NCBI RefSeq assembly: GCF_000784735.1
Contig: NZ_JSYG01000004.1
Location: forward strand, 124,001-188,000
Source: Dickeya undicola
GTDB taxonomy: Bacteria; Pseudomonadota; Gammaproteobacteria; Enterobacterales; Enterobacteriaceae
DNA: 64,000 nt
Direction: 5' to 3'
The translations under genes were made by a program, and so were the position numbers. Shown here one piece after another: positions 45,268-55,763 of this stretch (position 1 is the first letter of the stretch; every line of letters begins with the position of its first letter). Below the pieces are notes generated by a model. It was not told the origin of the DNA and did not search any database. It saw nothing but the letters and a program-made list of their open reading frames with translations.

Positions 45268-46197
45268 TTATTTATTAAGCTGAAACAGCGAAAGCCCCTG
45301 CATATCACTAAACGCTGAGTATGCAGCCTGCAGAGCCTGTTTTTGCATTGAGTATGTGGATATGGTCGCAACCAAATCAATGTCAACCAGGTCGCTCAAT
45401 GTCTGTTTATTCGCCGTAGTACGATCGGTTCCAATACCGTCAAGCGTATCGATTTCCTGCAGTTGGACGCCTAGCGTTGCCTGTGCAGAAGACACATTCG
45501 TCAGCGCGTTTTTAAGCCCCTGGCTAGCTGCATTGATTGAAGCTGTATTCGCACTTTTCACGGCGTCAGTGGCACCTTCCAGCGGGGTTTCCAGTGCACT
45601 AATAGCGCTATCCAGCGCGCCGAAGATATCCGCGGTGCCGCCAGCATTGTTAAATACGTCAGAACCGATATGCCCAACCGTCATGGTTCGGTTAGCATCC
45701 ACTTGCTGGGAAATGGCCTGAGTGCCCCCCACATAGCTAACGGTGCCAGACGCATCAGTAGTAAACGGCTGAGAGTCCGTTTTATAGCCACCGAAAATAT
45801 AGCTGCCATTACCATCTGTACTGTTAGCCAGATTGAGCAACTGAGACTTCAGACCACGCAGAGAGGTTGCAATAAGCTGGCGATCGTTATCATTCTTTGT
45901 GCCGTCGCCACTTAACAATGTCGTACTGGCACTGGTCAGTGCGGTCGCCACATTGGTCAGAACAGACAATTCGCTGTTCATACCGTTCTCGGCAAAAGTA
46001 CGCGCCAGCGTATACTGCTCGTTCTGAGCCTGGGACTGGTTAACCATTACCGCCTTGGATGCCGCAATGGGGTCATCAGAAGGCGTTAACACACGAGTGT
46101 TACTGGCGAGCTGCTGGCCCGTTTTACTGAAGGATGACAATCCATCTGTGACGCCTTGCATGCTCTGCTGAAAGATAATACTGGTACTCAGTCGCAT
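45268..46197 (-). CDS. flgL: Hook-filament junction protein FlgL (HAP3)
   Basis: A 309-residue junction protein (317 in E. coli). The flagellin-like N-terminus (MRLSTSIIFQQSMQGVTDGLSSFSKTGQQLASNTRVLTPSDDPIAA) and C-terminus (DLVATISTYSMQKQALQAAYSAFSDMQGLSLFQLNK) are well conserved. It links the FlgK ring to flagellin. Second gene of flgKL, 31 bases after flgK. Confidence 0.97.
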   Translation of the reverse strand: MRLSTSIIFQQSMQGVTDGLSSFSKTGQQLASNTRVLTPSDDPIAASKAVMVNQSQAQNEQYTLARTFAENGMNSELSVLTNVATALTSASTTLLSGDGTKNDNDRQLIATSLRGLKSQLLNLANSTDGNGSYIFGGYKTDSQPFTTDASGTVSYVGGTQAISQQVDANRTMTVGHIGSDVFNNAGGTADIFGALDSAISALETPLEGATDAVKSANTASINAASQGLKNALTNVSSAQATLGVQLQEIDTLDGIGTDRTTANKQTLSDLVDIDLVATISTYSMQKQALQAAYSAFSDMQGLSLFQLNK

Positions 46198-46228
46198 AAC
46201 TTATTCCTTACTGTTTCTCGTCACAAAT

Positions 46229-48151
46229 TTAGCTACGGATAGCCAACAGTGCATCAAAGATCGTCGAAGCAGTCTGGATTACCTTGGCATTCGCCATGTA
46301 ATACTGCTGGAAACGAACCAGGTCACCATATTCTTCGTCCAGGTTGACGCCGGATACAGACTGCTGTTCGGTAGTCAATTGCGACACCACATTTTTCTGT
46401 GATGTATCGGTAACCTTGGCAGTACTGGTTTTGTTACCGATATCCCCAACCAGGCTGGCATAAGCCTGACTGACACTGGATTTATTCTCGACAACTTTGC
46501 TGGTCTGTAAATTCAATAATGCTTTGGCGTTGGTATTATCACTGACACCACCACCGGCTGACGTCAACGAAACGCCTGCGGCCGCAATCTTGGATGAATC
46601 CGTCACTTTCACCGACATATCCACGATAACATCGCGTACACCCTTGACCGTAAACAGGTCTTTTGCTGCCGGTGTACCGGAAATATCCAGTTTCATTCCA
46701 TCAAAAATCAGGCTAGCCGGTGTCGAACCACTGGCTGCGGTATACGTCGCAGAAGAAGACAGGTCTGCACCATCCGACAAACGCGTAATTGACCAGTCAC
46801 TGGATGACGGACCAACGAACTTGACACTATAGTCACTCGCCTTGATGTAATTGGTGTCATTACGAGTCAAAGAAGCGGCAGAAGTCGAACCTGTTGGTGC
46901 AGTCTGCGAAATGGAGGATTGCCCCGGTGACACTTTGAAACTAAACGTATCGCCTGATGCTGCCGAACCCGAAATATCGATAGTGAAGCCATCAAAAGTC
47001 AATGCCGAGCCTGACAGGGTTGAGGCTGCTGTTGTACCGTCAGAGCGGGTCACACTCCAGGATGTTCCGTTGTACTGCATCGAGTAAGTATCGCTCAAAT
47101 AGGAAGAGGTCAACTCAGTTGCAGATGTATTCTTGGCGCTACTTAGTGTGACAGAGGAGCCAATACCAAAGAAATCCCCACCCTGATCATTGTTCAGATC
47201 GTACCCGGCTTTGTGTTGCTGGTTAAAAGCATCGGCAAACGCCAGTGCCATCTGTCCCAATTGGTTACGGGCGCTATCCAACGTACTGGTGCGGAAACTG
47301 AGCAAACCACCGAGAGATCCACCCGTAATGGCGCTTTCTTTCACTTCGCTTACACCAGCGATGGCATCATTATAGGAAACCGTGGTACGCGCCGGGTCGG
47401 TGCTGGACTGGGTAGCAACAAGTGTGTTGTAACTTTTACCTTGAACCAGAGTCAGGCCATTTTTCAATGAGATGTTGTAAACATCGCCATCCTGAACCGC
47501 GACATCCACACCAACCAACTTGTTCAGATCATTAACCAGGTTATCTCGCTGGTCCAACAGGTCGTTCGGTGACGCACCATTGTTGGCCCCTTTCAGTCGA
47601 ATAATCTGATCGTTAATATCCGCAATCTGCTTGGCATAAGTATTAATTTGCGTAACGGTGATGGAAATTTCACCGTTGATATTGCTGTCCATATCACGCA
47701 GGTACTGATCGGTAATTTTAAACTGATTGACCAAGGCTTCCGCCTTGCCGAGAACAGTCTGACGAACAGATGAGTCACTGGAGTTACTGGTCAGGTTCTG
47801 CAGGTTCTTGAAGAAATCCTGAATCGTGGTGGACAGGCTGGATGAACTACTCGACAACAAGTTATCGATCTTGGAGATCTGGCTGTAATACGACGTGGTA
47901 GAACTGCTTGTTGCCTGTGCGGTACGCAATTGTTTGGCAATAAAGTCGTTATAGTCACGATTGATGCTGACAACCGTCACCCCGTTACCGATGTAACCAG
48001 CAGAGGTCGTTGTGCCGTTGTTCTGTGCCAACAGTGCATTTTGACGGCTATATCCCGTAACAGCCTGATTACTAATGTTGTTACTCACGGTACTCAACGC
48101 TGCCTGAGCTGCGCTCAAACCACTCATTCCGGTATTAATCAAGTTGGACAT
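46229..48151 (-). CDS. flgK: Hook-filament junction protein FlgK (HAP1), enlarged
   Basis: A 640-residue junction protein, about 90 residues longer than E. coli FlgK (547). The N-terminal SNLINTGMSGLSAAQAALSTVSNNISNQAVTGYSRQNALLAQN and the C-terminal SVSGVNLDEEYGDLVRFQQYYMANAKVIQTASTIFDALLAIRS are canonical. The extra length lies in the Ser/Thr-rich central region (about residues 330-520), where two similar segments occur, each with a '..WS(V/I)TR..DG' followed by 'LTFDG/LIFDGMKLDISG.A' pattern, suggesting a duplicated surface domain. Transcribed from a sigma-28 promoter at 48245-48271. Confidence 0.96.
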   Translation of the reverse strand: MSNLINTGMSGLSAAQAALSTVSNNISNQAVTGYSRQNALLAQNNGTTTSAGYIGNGVTVVSINRDYNDFIAKQLRTAQATSSSTTSYYSQISKIDNLLSSSSSSLSTTIQDFFKNLQNLTSNSSDSSVRQTVLGKAEALVNQFKITDQYLRDMDSNINGEISITVTQINTYAKQIADINDQIIRLKGANNGASPNDLLDQRDNLVNDLNKLVGVDVAVQDGDVYNISLKNGLTLVQGKSYNTLVATQSSTDPARTTVSYNDAIAGVSEVKESAITGGSLGGLLSFRTSTLDSARNQLGQMALAFADAFNQQHKAGYDLNNDQGGDFFGIGSSVTLSSAKNTSATELTSSYLSDTYSMQYNGTSWSVTRSDGTTAASTLSGSALTFDGFTIDISGSAASGDTFSFKVSPGQSSISQTAPTGSTSAASLTRNDTNYIKASDYSVKFVGPSSSDWSITRLSDGADLSSSATYTAASGSTPASLIFDGMKLDISGTPAAKDLFTVKGVRDVIVDMSVKVTDSSKIAAAGVSLTSAGGGVSDNTNAKALLNLQTSKVVENKSSVSQAYASLVGDIGNKTSTAKVTDTSQKNVVSQLTTEQQSVSGVNLDEEYGDLVRFQQYYMANAKVIQTASTIFDALLAIRS

Positions 48152-48244
48152 GCTGGGTTCCTTTTACTCTCACTCATGCACAGACAGGGCAGTACCTATT
48201 ACCGGGCACAAAAAGATATCGCCGTTATAAATTAACTTGTATAG

Positions 48245-48271
48245 CTATCGGCAGGCGGGCTGAAAACTTGA
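48245..48271 (-). promoter_or_regulatory. Sigma-28 promoter of flgKL
   Basis: On the minus strand TCAAGTTT (48271-48264), an 11-base spacer and GCCGATAG (48252-48245) match the FliA consensus at 14 of 16 positions, in the flgJ-flgK gap. Confidence 0.92.
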
Positions 48272-48277
48272 GGAAAA

Positions 48278-49228
48278 TTAGAAAATCCCGCTCAGGTCGT
48301 GCGTATAGGCCTGAACCGCCTTTTCACCCGAGTTTTTCATCTGCTGAATCATACTCACCAGCTTCTTCGCATACGCTGGATCAGTCGCATAACCAGCCTG
48401 TTGTAATGCAACCGCAGCCTGTTCCGCAGTGGCTGCCGCAGCAACACCAGCATAGCGGGGGTTCTGCGTCAGCAATTTGGCATAATCGTTTAATGCTTCC
48501 AGATAAGAGCTATAAACACGGAAAGCGGCTTTAACCTTTTTAGCAATACCTTGCTCATATTCTGTCGTGGTCACTTCCGTGACCGGGCCATCCCAGCTAC
48601 CACCAGCTTTAATACCAAAAATGTTGTGGCTACGCCGACCATCAGCAGTAGGAATTTCCCGCTGCCCCCACCCAGACTCTAGAGCAGCCTGTGCCATGAT
48701 CAGATGATGAGGAATACCACTTTGCTGGCTAACCAGCATGGCTGGCGTTGACAAGCGAGAGATAAAATCAGTACTGCTCATCGGTAACGCACTGGATTTC
48801 TCCGGCAGTTTGGGAACCGCCTTACGCACCATTTGCTCCAGCACAAACGAAGGCATGGCTCGGGCTAGTTGAGTATCTGGCTTAAACGGAGCCGTCACTG
48901 CGGGTTCATTCCCGACAATACCCTGGCCCATCATCTGTTTTTCAATCATGGAAGCCAGTCCAAGCCCTTTACCCGCCGACATTTGCTGAGCGAGTTGCTG
49001 GTCATACATTGATGTGAGCATACGGGTTTGATCGCTGCTGAAAATCCCATCTTTTGGCAACGTATCACGCATACTCTTCATCATCATCTGAACGAAGACG
49101 CCTTCCAACTGCTTAGCCACCGCACGGATCCCTTCCCGGCTTTGGGGATGAGTGGATACATCCCGCTTCAGCGCGTTAAGTGACTGTGCCTCATAAGCCG
49201 GGTTGTTAAACGCCTTCATATCACTCAT
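48278..49228 (-). CDS. flgJ: Rod cap / peptidoglycan hydrolase FlgJ
   Basis: A 316-residue two-domain protein (313 in E. coli). The N-terminal rod-scaffolding part (SREGIRAVAKQLEGVFVQMMMKSMRDTLPKDGIFSSDQTRMLTSMYDQQLAQQM) is joined to a C-terminal glucosaminidase domain with AQAALESGWGQREI, where the Glu is catalytic, and HNIFGIKAGGSWDG. It opens the cell wall for the rod. Start by homology at ATG 49228, sharing one base with the flgI stop; the frame is open ten codons further. Confidence 0.97.
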   Translation of the reverse strand: MSDMKAFNNPAYEAQSLNALKRDVSTHPQSREGIRAVAKQLEGVFVQMMMKSMRDTLPKDGIFSSDQTRMLTSMYDQQLAQQMSAGKGLGLASMIEKQMMGQGIVGNEPAVTAPFKPDTQLARAMPSFVLEQMVRKAVPKLPEKSSALPMSSTDFISRLSTPAMLVSQQSGIPHHLIMAQAALESGWGQREIPTADGRRSHNIFGIKAGGSWDGPVTEVTTTEYEQGIAKKVKAAFRVYSSYLEALNDYAKLLTQNPRYAGVAAAATAEQAAVALQQAGYATDPAYAKKLVSMIQQMKNSGEKAVQAYTHDLSGIF

Positions 49229-50337
49229 CAGATAATTTCCAGCTTCGCTCTCAGGCAACCCGCACTTTCCATCGCCTGAAGAATTGACATCAGATCCATC
49301 GGCGTGGCACCAAGCGAATTTAATGCTCTGACCACACTGTTAAGGTTCGCACTGGAGTTGACCCGTTGCAGCGCGCCGCCTTCCTGACGCATGGAGATTT
49401 CCGTCTGCGGGGTCACGACCGTTTGCCCACCAGCTAACGGCGTATTCGGCTGACTGACCACATTCTGCTGATTGATGGTAACGGACAAGTTACCCTGAGC
49501 GATCGCGCAGTTTTCCAGTTGAACATTGCGGTTCATGACTACCGAACCGGTACGGGAGTTAATGATAACCTTGGCGTCCAACGTGCCGACATTCACCTCA
49601 ATATTCTGCATGTCGGCCAGGAATCTCACCTGAGCGCTATTACCTGCAGGCACCACAACCCGAACAGTACGTGAATCCAGCGGAGCGGCTGTACCACCGC
49701 GGCCAAAACGGTTGATGGCATCGCTGATGCTCTGTGCCATGGTGAAATCATCCTGATTTAACTGCAGTATGATGGTATTGCCTGTACCAAAAGTATTCGG
49801 CAGTTCACGCTCGATGATTGCACCACCGCTGATACGCCCACCCGACAGTTGGTTGACCTGCACGCTGCTGCCGCCCGCAGACGCGCCAGCACCGCCGATT
49901 AATACGTTCCCCTGCGCGATAGCATAGATCTGATTATCCACCCCTTTCAGCGGGGTCATCAGCAGTGTACCGCCGCGCAAACTCTTGGCATTACCCATCG
50001 AAGAAACGACAACGTCTACCGGTTGCCCTGCTCGGGCAAAGGCCGGTAATTTTGCCGTCACCATAACCGCAGCCACGTTTTTCAACTGCATATTAGTACC
50101 AGCCGGAACCGTGATCCCCAACTGAGACAACATGTTATTCAAACTTTGTGTGGTAAAGGGTGTCTGCGTGGTTTGGTCACCTGTACCATCCAATCCCACC
50201 ACCAGACCATAGCCAATGAGGGCGTTATCGCGCACGCCCTGAATACTCACCAGATCGCGGATACGCTCGGCTGATGCGGGCATCGCCACAGCCATCAACA
50301 GAGCAAGAAAAACGGTGAAGAGTGAAGTGATCCGCAT
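49228..50337 (-). CDS. flgI: Flagellar P-ring protein FlgI
   Basis: A 369-residue periplasmic protein (365 in E. coli) that forms the peptidoglycan ring bushing with FlgA as chaperone. A Sec signal peptide ends at about residue 22 (VAMPASA), followed by [51 protein letters not shown]. The C-terminus [31 protein letters not shown] is nearly invariant. Start at ATG 50337 behind TGAGG; the frame is open further into flgH. Confidence 0.98.
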   Translation of the reverse strand: MRITSLFTVFLALLMAVAMPASAERIRDLVSIQGVRDNALIGYGLVVGLDGTGDQTTQTPFTTQSLNNMLSQLGITVPAGTNMQLKNVAAVMVTAKLPAFARAGQPVDVVVSSMGNAKSLRGGTLLMTPLKGVDNQIYAIAQGNVLIGGAGASAGGSSVQVNQLSGGRISGGAIIERELPNTFGTGNTIILQLNQDDFTMAQSISDAINRFGRGGTAAPLDSRTVRVVVPAGNSAQVRFLADMQNIEVNVGTLDAKVIINSRTGSVVMNRNVQLENCAIAQGNLSVTINQQNVVSQPNTPLAGGQTVVTPQTEISMRQEGGALQRVNSSANLNSVVRALNSLGATPMDLMSILQAMESAGCLRAKLEII

Positions 50338-50353
50338 TATATGCCTCATCAAT

Positions 50354-51073
50354 TTAGAACGGCGAAACATTAAGGAAGAACCGCTGCAGCCAGCCCATGT
50401 TCTGCGTTTCATTAATATAGCCGTTACCCACATATTCCATACGCGCATCCGCCACTTGAGTCGACGGTACAGTGTTGCTGCCGCTGATAGTTCTTGGGTT
50501 CACCACCCCTGAGAAACGGATAAACTCGGTTCCCTGATTAACAGCGATTTGTTTTTCGCCAACAACATGTAAATTACCATTCGTCAACACCTGATCCACG
50601 GTAACCGTAATTGTACCAGTGAATGTATTGTTGGCATTGGCTCCACCTTTGCCGGTGAAATCATTCTTTCCGGTTGCATCCAACGCAGCACGGTTATTCC
50701 CTAGCGGACCTTCCAGCAGACGCGGTGTCGTAGTCATACCGAACGAACCAGAAGCGTCACGACTGGCATTTGCCGACGAACTCTTGCTCGCACTGACGTT
50801 TTCCTGCAACACAATGGTAAGCGTATCCCCGACATTCCTTGGACGACGATCCTCAAACATCGGTTGATAACCGTAGTTCATCGCCTGCCCGGTTTGGAAA
50901 ATAGAACCATTGGGAATAGCCTGTAAAGGCGGTGCAGGCTGCGCTGTCGTTGGCCCAGTCACCACCTTGTCATGAGGTATATAGGCGCAACCGGACAGTG
51001 TTAACATCATCACGTATGCCAGCAGACGGGGCCGACATGGCTGCAACGCTGCAACCGACTTCGTATTCATCAT
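50354..51073 (-). CDS. flgH: Flagellar L-ring lipoprotein FlgH
   Basis: A 239-residue outer-membrane lipoprotein (232 in E. coli) that forms the L ring. The signal ends in the lipobox LTLSGC, followed by [49 protein letters not shown] and [33 protein letters not shown] are typical. The start is uncertain: ATG 51073, ATG 51070 or GTG 51076 lie in a row behind AAGGCG. Confidence 0.97.
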   Translation of the reverse strand: MMNTKSVAALQPCRPRLLAYVMMLTLSGCAYIPHDKVVTGPTTAQPAPPLQAIPNGSIFQTGQAMNYGYQPMFEDRRPRNVGDTLTIVLQENVSASKSSSANASRDASGSFGMTTTPRLLEGPLGNNRAALDATGKNDFTGKGGANANNTFTGTITVTVDQVLTNGNLHVVGEKQIAVNQGTEFIRFSGVVNPRTISGSNTVPSTQVADARMEYVGNGYINETQNMGWLQRFFLNVSPF

Positions 51074-51203
51074 CACTACGGATATCGCCTTACTTTCAGT
51101 AATCTATCCACATATTGCATCAAGGTGGCCACTTACCCCTTTGCATTCCAGCCGCAAATCAGTAAAAAGCCACCCTATTTTGACAAGGACTACCCAGGAA
51201 AGA

Positions 51204-51986
51204 TTACAGCTGGGTCAGTTTCTGTAGCATCTGGTCAGTGGAAGAAATCGCCTTGCTGTTGATTTCATACGCACGCTGAGTCTGGATCATTGACACTAAC
51301 TCTTCGGCGACGTTCACGTTTGATGTTTCAACGTACTTCTGATAAATCAAGCCCGCGCCATTCAGACCAGGCGTACTCTGCGTCGGCGCACCAGAGCTGG
51401 CGGTTTCCGCATACAGATTTTCGCCCAGGTTCTCCAGGCCAGCTTCGTTGATGAACATGGCCAGGTTAAGCTGCCCGATCTGCACCGGTGCCGTCTGCCC
51501 CTGCTGAGTCACGGTAACCACCCCATCACGGCCAACTGTCAGGTTGCTGGAGTTTGCCGGGATAGTGATCGCCGGTTGGACCTGAAAACCACTGGAGGTC
51601 ACCAGCTGACCGTTGGAATCTTGCTGGAAAGATCCATCACGAGTATACGACGTGGTTCCATCTGGCATCAGCACCTGAAAGAAACCGGCACCCTTGATCG
51701 CCAGATCCTTCACATTACCGGTTTCGGAAAAGGAGCCTTGCGTATGAATGCGCTCAGTAGCCACCGGACGCACCCCCGTCCCCAGTTGCAGACCTGACGG
51801 CAGCGTGGTCTGTTCTGAAGACTGGGCCCCTGGTTGACGAACGGTCTGGTACATCAGGTCCTCAAATACAGCACGCTGACGCTTAAAACCATTGGTGCTG
51901 ACGTTCGCCAGGTTGTTGGATATGACATCCATATTGGTTTGCTGGGCGTTCAGACCGGTTTTGGCAATCCATAAAGAACGGATCAT
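51204..51986 (-). CDS. flgG: Distal rod protein FlgG
   Basis: A 260-residue rod protein, equal in length to E. coli Flg[85 protein letters not shown] includes the rod-specific stretch that makes FlgG straight, unlike FlgE. The C-terminal helix is [33 protein letters not shown]. Exported by the flagellar type III system. Confidence 0.98.
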   Translation of the reverse strand: MIRSLWIAKTGLNAQQTNMDVISNNLANVSTNGFKRQRAVFEDLMYQTVRQPGAQSSEQTTLPSGLQLGTGVRPVATERIHTQGSFSETGNVKDLAIKGAGFFQVLMPDGTTSYTRDGSFQQDSNGQLVTSSGFQVQPAITIPANSSNLTVGRDGVVTVTQQGQTAPVQIGQLNLAMFINEAGLENLGENLYAETASSGAPTQSTPGLNGAGLIYQKYVETSNVNVAEELVSMIQTQRAYEINSKAISSTDQMLQKLTQL

Positions 51987-52012
51987 CGAGTCACTCCTGT
52001 GCGCAAGGGCAC

Positions 52013-52768
52013 TTAATTCATTGCAAGTATCTGATTAGCACGTTGCGTATTATCATCAACGCTGCTGATCACTTTCATCTGCATCTCAAAACGGCGCGAG
52101 TTGGAAATCATCTCCACCATCGATTCAACCGTATTAACGTTACTGCCTTCCAGTACCCCAGGCATTACCCTGACCGTTGCGTCATTCTGTAATACCGCAC
52201 CACGCTGCTGCTGTGCAGCTGGAGACACACGGAAAAATCCATCGTCACCACGAGTTACTTCGTTTCCCGTCGCTTTAACCAGCTTCAGGCGCCCAATCTG
52301 GGTAACCGTATTCGCGGCATCACTAGGGTTCAACGCGTTGATAGTACCATCAGGACCGATGGTAAGTTGCGTCTGAGGCGGAACGTCAATCGGGCCGCCG
52401 TCGCCCATTACCAGATTACCCTGAATAGTCAACTGCCCGTTGGCGTTGATCTCCATGTTGCCGTTACGGGTATAGGCTTCACTGCCGTCCGCCGAGCGGA
52501 CTGCCAGCCAACCATCCTGCGATAAAGCAACATCCATCGAACGCCCGGTATAGTCCATCGAACCTGGGGTAGTATCCGCCCCAGGTGTTGACGAGATCAC
52601 CAGCGTACGCGTCTCGTTGGTAACCCCTTGGATTGGCACAGCACGCATCGCAGCCAGCTGGGCGCGAAAACCCGGCGTCGAGGCGTTGGCCATGTTGTTC
52701 GACGTAATGGCCTGTTGCTCCAGCGTCTGGCTTGCTGCGCCCATCGCTGTATAGATAGCGTGATCCAT
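52013..52768 (-). CDS. flgF: Proximal rod protein FlgF
   Basis: A 251-residue rod protein, equal in length to E. coli Flg[49 protein letters not shown] and the C-terminal [41 protein letters not shown] match. It sits between FlgC/FlgB and FlgG in the rod. 26 bases before flgG in the same operon. Confidence 0.97.
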   Translation of the reverse strand: MDHAIYTAMGAASQTLEQQAITSNNMANASTPGFRAQLAAMRAVPIQGVTNETRTLVISSTPGADTTPGSMDYTGRSMDVALSQDGWLAVRSADGSEAYTRNGNMEINANGQLTIQGNLVMGDGGPIDVPPQTQLTIGPDGTINALNPSDAANTVTQIGRLKLVKATGNEVTRGDDGFFRVSPAAQQQRGAVLQNDATVRVMPGVLEGSNVNTVESMVEMISNSRRFEMQMKVISSVDDNTQRANQILAMN

Positions 52769-52789
52769 GCAATATCCCCGTTATGATAA

Positions 52790-53989
52790 TTAACGCAGGT
52801 TAACCAATGTGTTGAGAATCTGATCCTGCGTTTTGATGGTCTGCGCGTTCGACTGGTAGTTACGCTGGGCAACGATCATGTTAACCAGTTCCTTACTCAT
52901 ATCGACGTTGGAGCTTTCTGTGGCTTTACCAACCAATTTGCCAAGGTTGCCAGAACCAGCAAGACCTACAACAGCCTGACCAGAATTACTGGTTGCCGCC
53001 CAAACGTTATCCCCCTGGGGAGACAACCCTTCCGGGTTAGCGAAGTTAGCCAGCGCAATCTGACCGAGCAGTTGGGTTTTCGAGTTGGAATAAGAGCCGA
53101 CAACTGTACCATCGTTGCTGATGCTGTAACCGGTCAGTTCACCAGGAGCATAACCATTCTGTGTTGGTGTCTTGGTGCTATTGGAACCGCTGTTCTGCTG
53201 TACTGTGCCAGTAAACGACAGCGTGAAGGTACTGGCAGCAGAACCATTCAACGTCGCCATGTTCAACGTCACCGGTGTCGTCGTTGTCAACGCACCGCTG
53301 TTATTAAAGGACAACGTGTTCGGCCCCTGGAAACCTGCACCGGTAATGCTGGTATCCTGAGCATATACATCCCAACTGTTAGCAGCAGTCTTCACAAAAT
53401 AAAGCGCAAAGTTATGCTCGTTACCCAGACTATCGTAGGTAGTGATAGAACCTTTATAGTTTGAGGTGTTGGTCGGATCGGTCGCGTCCCAGGTATTGGT
53501 GCTATCCGATGAGTTCAGGTTGGCAATAATCGATGCGGTGGTCGTCGCACTAGCCGACATCGTGGTTTCCGGAATACTCAATGCTACCGGGTCAGCACCT
53601 TGCTGAATGGTCGGCGGCGTACCGGTGGCGGGATACCCTGTCAACTGCAGCCCCTGCGCGTTAACGATATTACGGCTGCTATCTAACGTGAACTGACCAT
53701 TACGGCTGTAAACCACACTGCCGTTACTGTTTAGCAGGCGATAGAAACCATTCCCGTTAATGGCCACATCCAGCGAACGAGAAGTACTGGTGATCGAACC
53801 ATTGCTAAAGTCCTGCAGTACGGATGCAACTCGGGTCCCCAGACCTACGTTGGAGCCGGCATACATATCGGCAAAAGAGATGTTGCTGGCCTTAAAACCA
53901 ACGGTAGCGGAGTTGGCAATGTTGTTACCAATCACGTCCAGATTGTTAGAGGCAGCGTTTAAGCCACTGACCGCCTGAGAAAAGCTCAT
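52790..53989 (-). CDS. flgE: Flagellar hook protein FlgE
   Basis: A 399-residue hook subunit (402 in E. coli). SFSQAVSGLNAASNNLDVIGNNIANSATVGFKASNISFADMYAG at the N-terminus and ESSNVDMSKELVNMIVAQRNYQSNAQTIKTQDQILNTLVNLR at the C-terminus are the conserved D0 helices; the variable outer domains are Ser/Thr-rich. It polymerises under the FlgD cap to the length set by FliK. Confidence 0.98.
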   Translation of the reverse strand: MSFSQAVSGLNAASNNLDVIGNNIANSATVGFKASNISFADMYAGSNVGLGTRVASVLQDFSNGSITSTSRSLDVAINGNGFYRLLNSNGSVVYSRNGQFTLDSSRNIVNAQGLQLTGYPATGTPPTIQQGADPVALSIPETTMSASATTTASIIANLNSSDSTNTWDATDPTNTSNYKGSITTYDSLGNEHNFALYFVKTAANSWDVYAQDTSITGAGFQGPNTLSFNNSGALTTTTPVTLNMATLNGSAASTFTLSFTGTVQQNSGSNSTKTPTQNGYAPGELTGYSISNDGTVVGSYSNSKTQLLGQIALANFANPEGLSPQGDNVWAATSNSGQAVVGLAGSGNLGKLVGKATESSNVDMSKELVNMIVAQRNYQSNAQTIKTQDQILNTLVNLR

Positions 53990-54055
53990 AGTGCTCTCCT
54001 GAATATTGATGAACTGTTATTCACTAAAAAGTGACGCGCGTTATATCCGTAACTG

Positions 54056-54727
54056 CTACAAAATCTGACGTACGTTATCCAATGTGGACTGCCCGCTCAG
54101 GCCCAGGTCCAGTAATGCACCACTACTATTGGTGACCACACCATTCACGTACGCGTAGTTCAACGCTTCTACTACCTGTTGAGTACCGTTTGAGGTAGCA
54201 GAAACCGAAATTGTATAAGCACCATCTGGTGCGGCCGTACCGTCGGAGGCCTTACCATCCCAAGAATAGGCATGAACCCCAGCACTCAGTGAACCCAGTT
54301 CCATACTGCGAACCACTTTGCCGGAACTGTCGGTGATATTGACGGTAACGTTCTCCGCGGCATTTTCTAGCTCGACGCCAAACGGAGTGGTCGTTTCATT
54401 GCCAACCAGCACTTTTGTACCCGGCACCAACACACCATGACCAATTAACGATGCCGCTTGAATAGACTGGTTGCTGTTGATTTGTGTGGAAATAGACCCC
54501 AACGTAGTGTTCAGCTTCTCAATACCGCTCACTGTGTTTAGCTGAGCTAGCTGAGAAACCAGTTGGTTATTATCCATCGGGTTAGTCGGATCCTGATTTT
54601 TCAGCTGTGCAACCAGCAGAGTCAGGAAACTATTCTGTAAGTCAGCACTGGTACTTCCGCTGATAGACGATGTCGACGTCGTGGATGTAGTACTTTGGAC
54701 GTCACTGACAGAAGATGTGGTAGCCAT
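54056..54727 (-). CDS. flgD: Hook cap protein FlgD
   Basis: A 223-residue hook-assembly scaffold (231 in E. coli). The N-terminal Ser/Thr-rich export region is followed by LQNSFLTLLVAQLKNQDPTNPMDNNQLVSQLAQLNTVSGIEKLN and a C-terminal Ig-like/tudor part (VELENAAENVTVNITDSSGKVVRSMELGSLSAGVHAYSWDGKASDGTAAPDGAYTI). Removed when FlgK takes its place. Confidence 0.97.
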   Translation of the reverse strand: MATTSSVSDVQSTTSTTSTSSISGSTSADLQNSFLTLLVAQLKNQDPTNPMDNNQLVSQLAQLNTVSGIEKLNTTLGSISTQINSNQSIQAASLIGHGVLVPGTKVLVGNETTTPFGVELENAAENVTVNITDSSGKVVRSMELGSLSAGVHAYSWDGKASDGTAAPDGAYTISVSATSNGTQQVVEALNYAYVNGVVTNSSGALLDLGLSGQSTLDNVRQIL

Positions 54728-54739
54728 GAATTCTCCAGA

Positions 54740-55144
54740 TTACTGACCAATGGTTAATGTCTTCAGCATCATCGATTTGGTGGTATTCAATACTTCCACG
54801 TTCGCCTGATAGCTTCGGGACGCCGAAATGGTGTTAACCATTTCATTGACGGGATCCACATTCGGCATGCGGACATAGCCTTTGGCATCGGCCAGCGGAT
54901 TTCCCGGCTGATAAACCAGTTTTTCCGGAGAAGGGTCTTCAACCACCTTGGCGACCTTCACACCGCCAGTCGCCTGTCCCGGAGCAGCATCGACCTCAAA
55001 CACCACCTGCTTGGCACGATAAGGCTGACCATCTGGCCCCGTAACGCTGTCAGCGTTGGCCAGGTTACTGGCACTGACGTTTAGGCGCTGAGACTGGGCA
55101 GAAAGCGCCGAGCCGGAAATATCGAAAATATTAAGTAACGACAT
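54740..55144 (-). CDS. flgC: Proximal rod protein FlgC
   Basis: A 134-residue rod protein, equal in length to E. coli Flg[50 protein letters not shown] and [39 protein letters not shown] are canonical. Twelve bases before flgD. Confidence 0.98.
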   Translation of the reverse strand: MSLLNIFDISGSALSAQSQRLNVSASNLANADSVTGPDGQPYRAKQVVFEVDAAPGQATGGVKVAKVVEDPSPEKLVYQPGNPLADAKGYVRMPNVDPVNEMVNTISASRSYQANVEVLNTTKSMMLKTLTIGQ

Positions 55145-55177
55145 GAGACATCAACCTTATATCTGTCGCCAATGCTG

Positions 55178-55597
55178 TTATGATGAGCCGGACTGAAGTA
55201 CCGACATCATCCCTTTAATCTGCCCGCCGATGAGCGTCAGGCTGCTCTGATACTTGAGACTGTTGTCCGCGAAGTTGGTACGCTCGCGATCCATGTCGAC
55301 CGTGTTTCCATCTAGAGCTGGCTGAGTCGGAACACGATAGAGCAAGTCCAGTTCAGGCGGCTGCACTGTCTGAGCAGGAATATGGCGTGCAGACGTCAAA
55401 CTCAGCGACACAGACTGACCGCTGGCACGCCCTTGCTCCATGACCTTGTTCAGTTCGCTGGCAAAATCAATGTCACGCGCCTGATAACCAGGAGTATCCG
55501 CGTTGGCGATATTGGCAGCCAAAATCTCCTGACGCTGGGCACGGAGATTCAATGCTTCTTGCTGAAACCGTAGCGCGGCATCCAATTTATCGAGCAT
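55178..55597 (-). CDS. flgB: Proximal rod protein FlgB
   Basis: A 139-residue rod protein (138 in E. coli) at the base of the rod next to Fli[54 protein letters not shown] is diagnostic. First gene of the flgBCDEFGHIJ operon, divergent from flgA with a candidate FlhDC box between. Confidence 0.98.
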   Translation of the reverse strand: MLDKLDAALRFQQEALNLRAQRQEILAANIANADTPGYQARDIDFASELNKVMEQGRASGQSVSLSLTSARHIPAQTVQPPELDLLYRVPTQPALDGNTVDMDRERTNFADNSLKYQSSLTLIGGQIKGMMSVLQSGSS

Positions 55598-55651
55598 GTT
55601 CCCTCCGCAATTTAAACTTTAGTGCTGGTAGGATAATTCTCATCCTGTAAA

Positions 55652-55695
55652 AATCATCGCAAGAATAGACATAAAATGAAGCGCTATTTATTGCC
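55652..55695. promoter_or_regulatory. Candidate FlhD4C2 box between flgA and flgB
   Basis: AATCATCGCAAGAATAGAC at 55652-55670 and CGCTATTTATTGCC at 55682-55695, 11 bases apart, resemble the FlhDC inverted repeat (AATGGCAGAAATAGCG-N10/11-CGCTATTTCTGCCATT). The right half is good. Such a site serves both divergent class 2 operons in E. coli and Salmonella. Confidence 0.55.
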
Positions 55696-55763
55696 TTAAC
55701 TGTAAGCAAGTACCGTTACACTGACACCGTGAAATTAACCGGGCTTTGGAGAGCGTAAAACTG

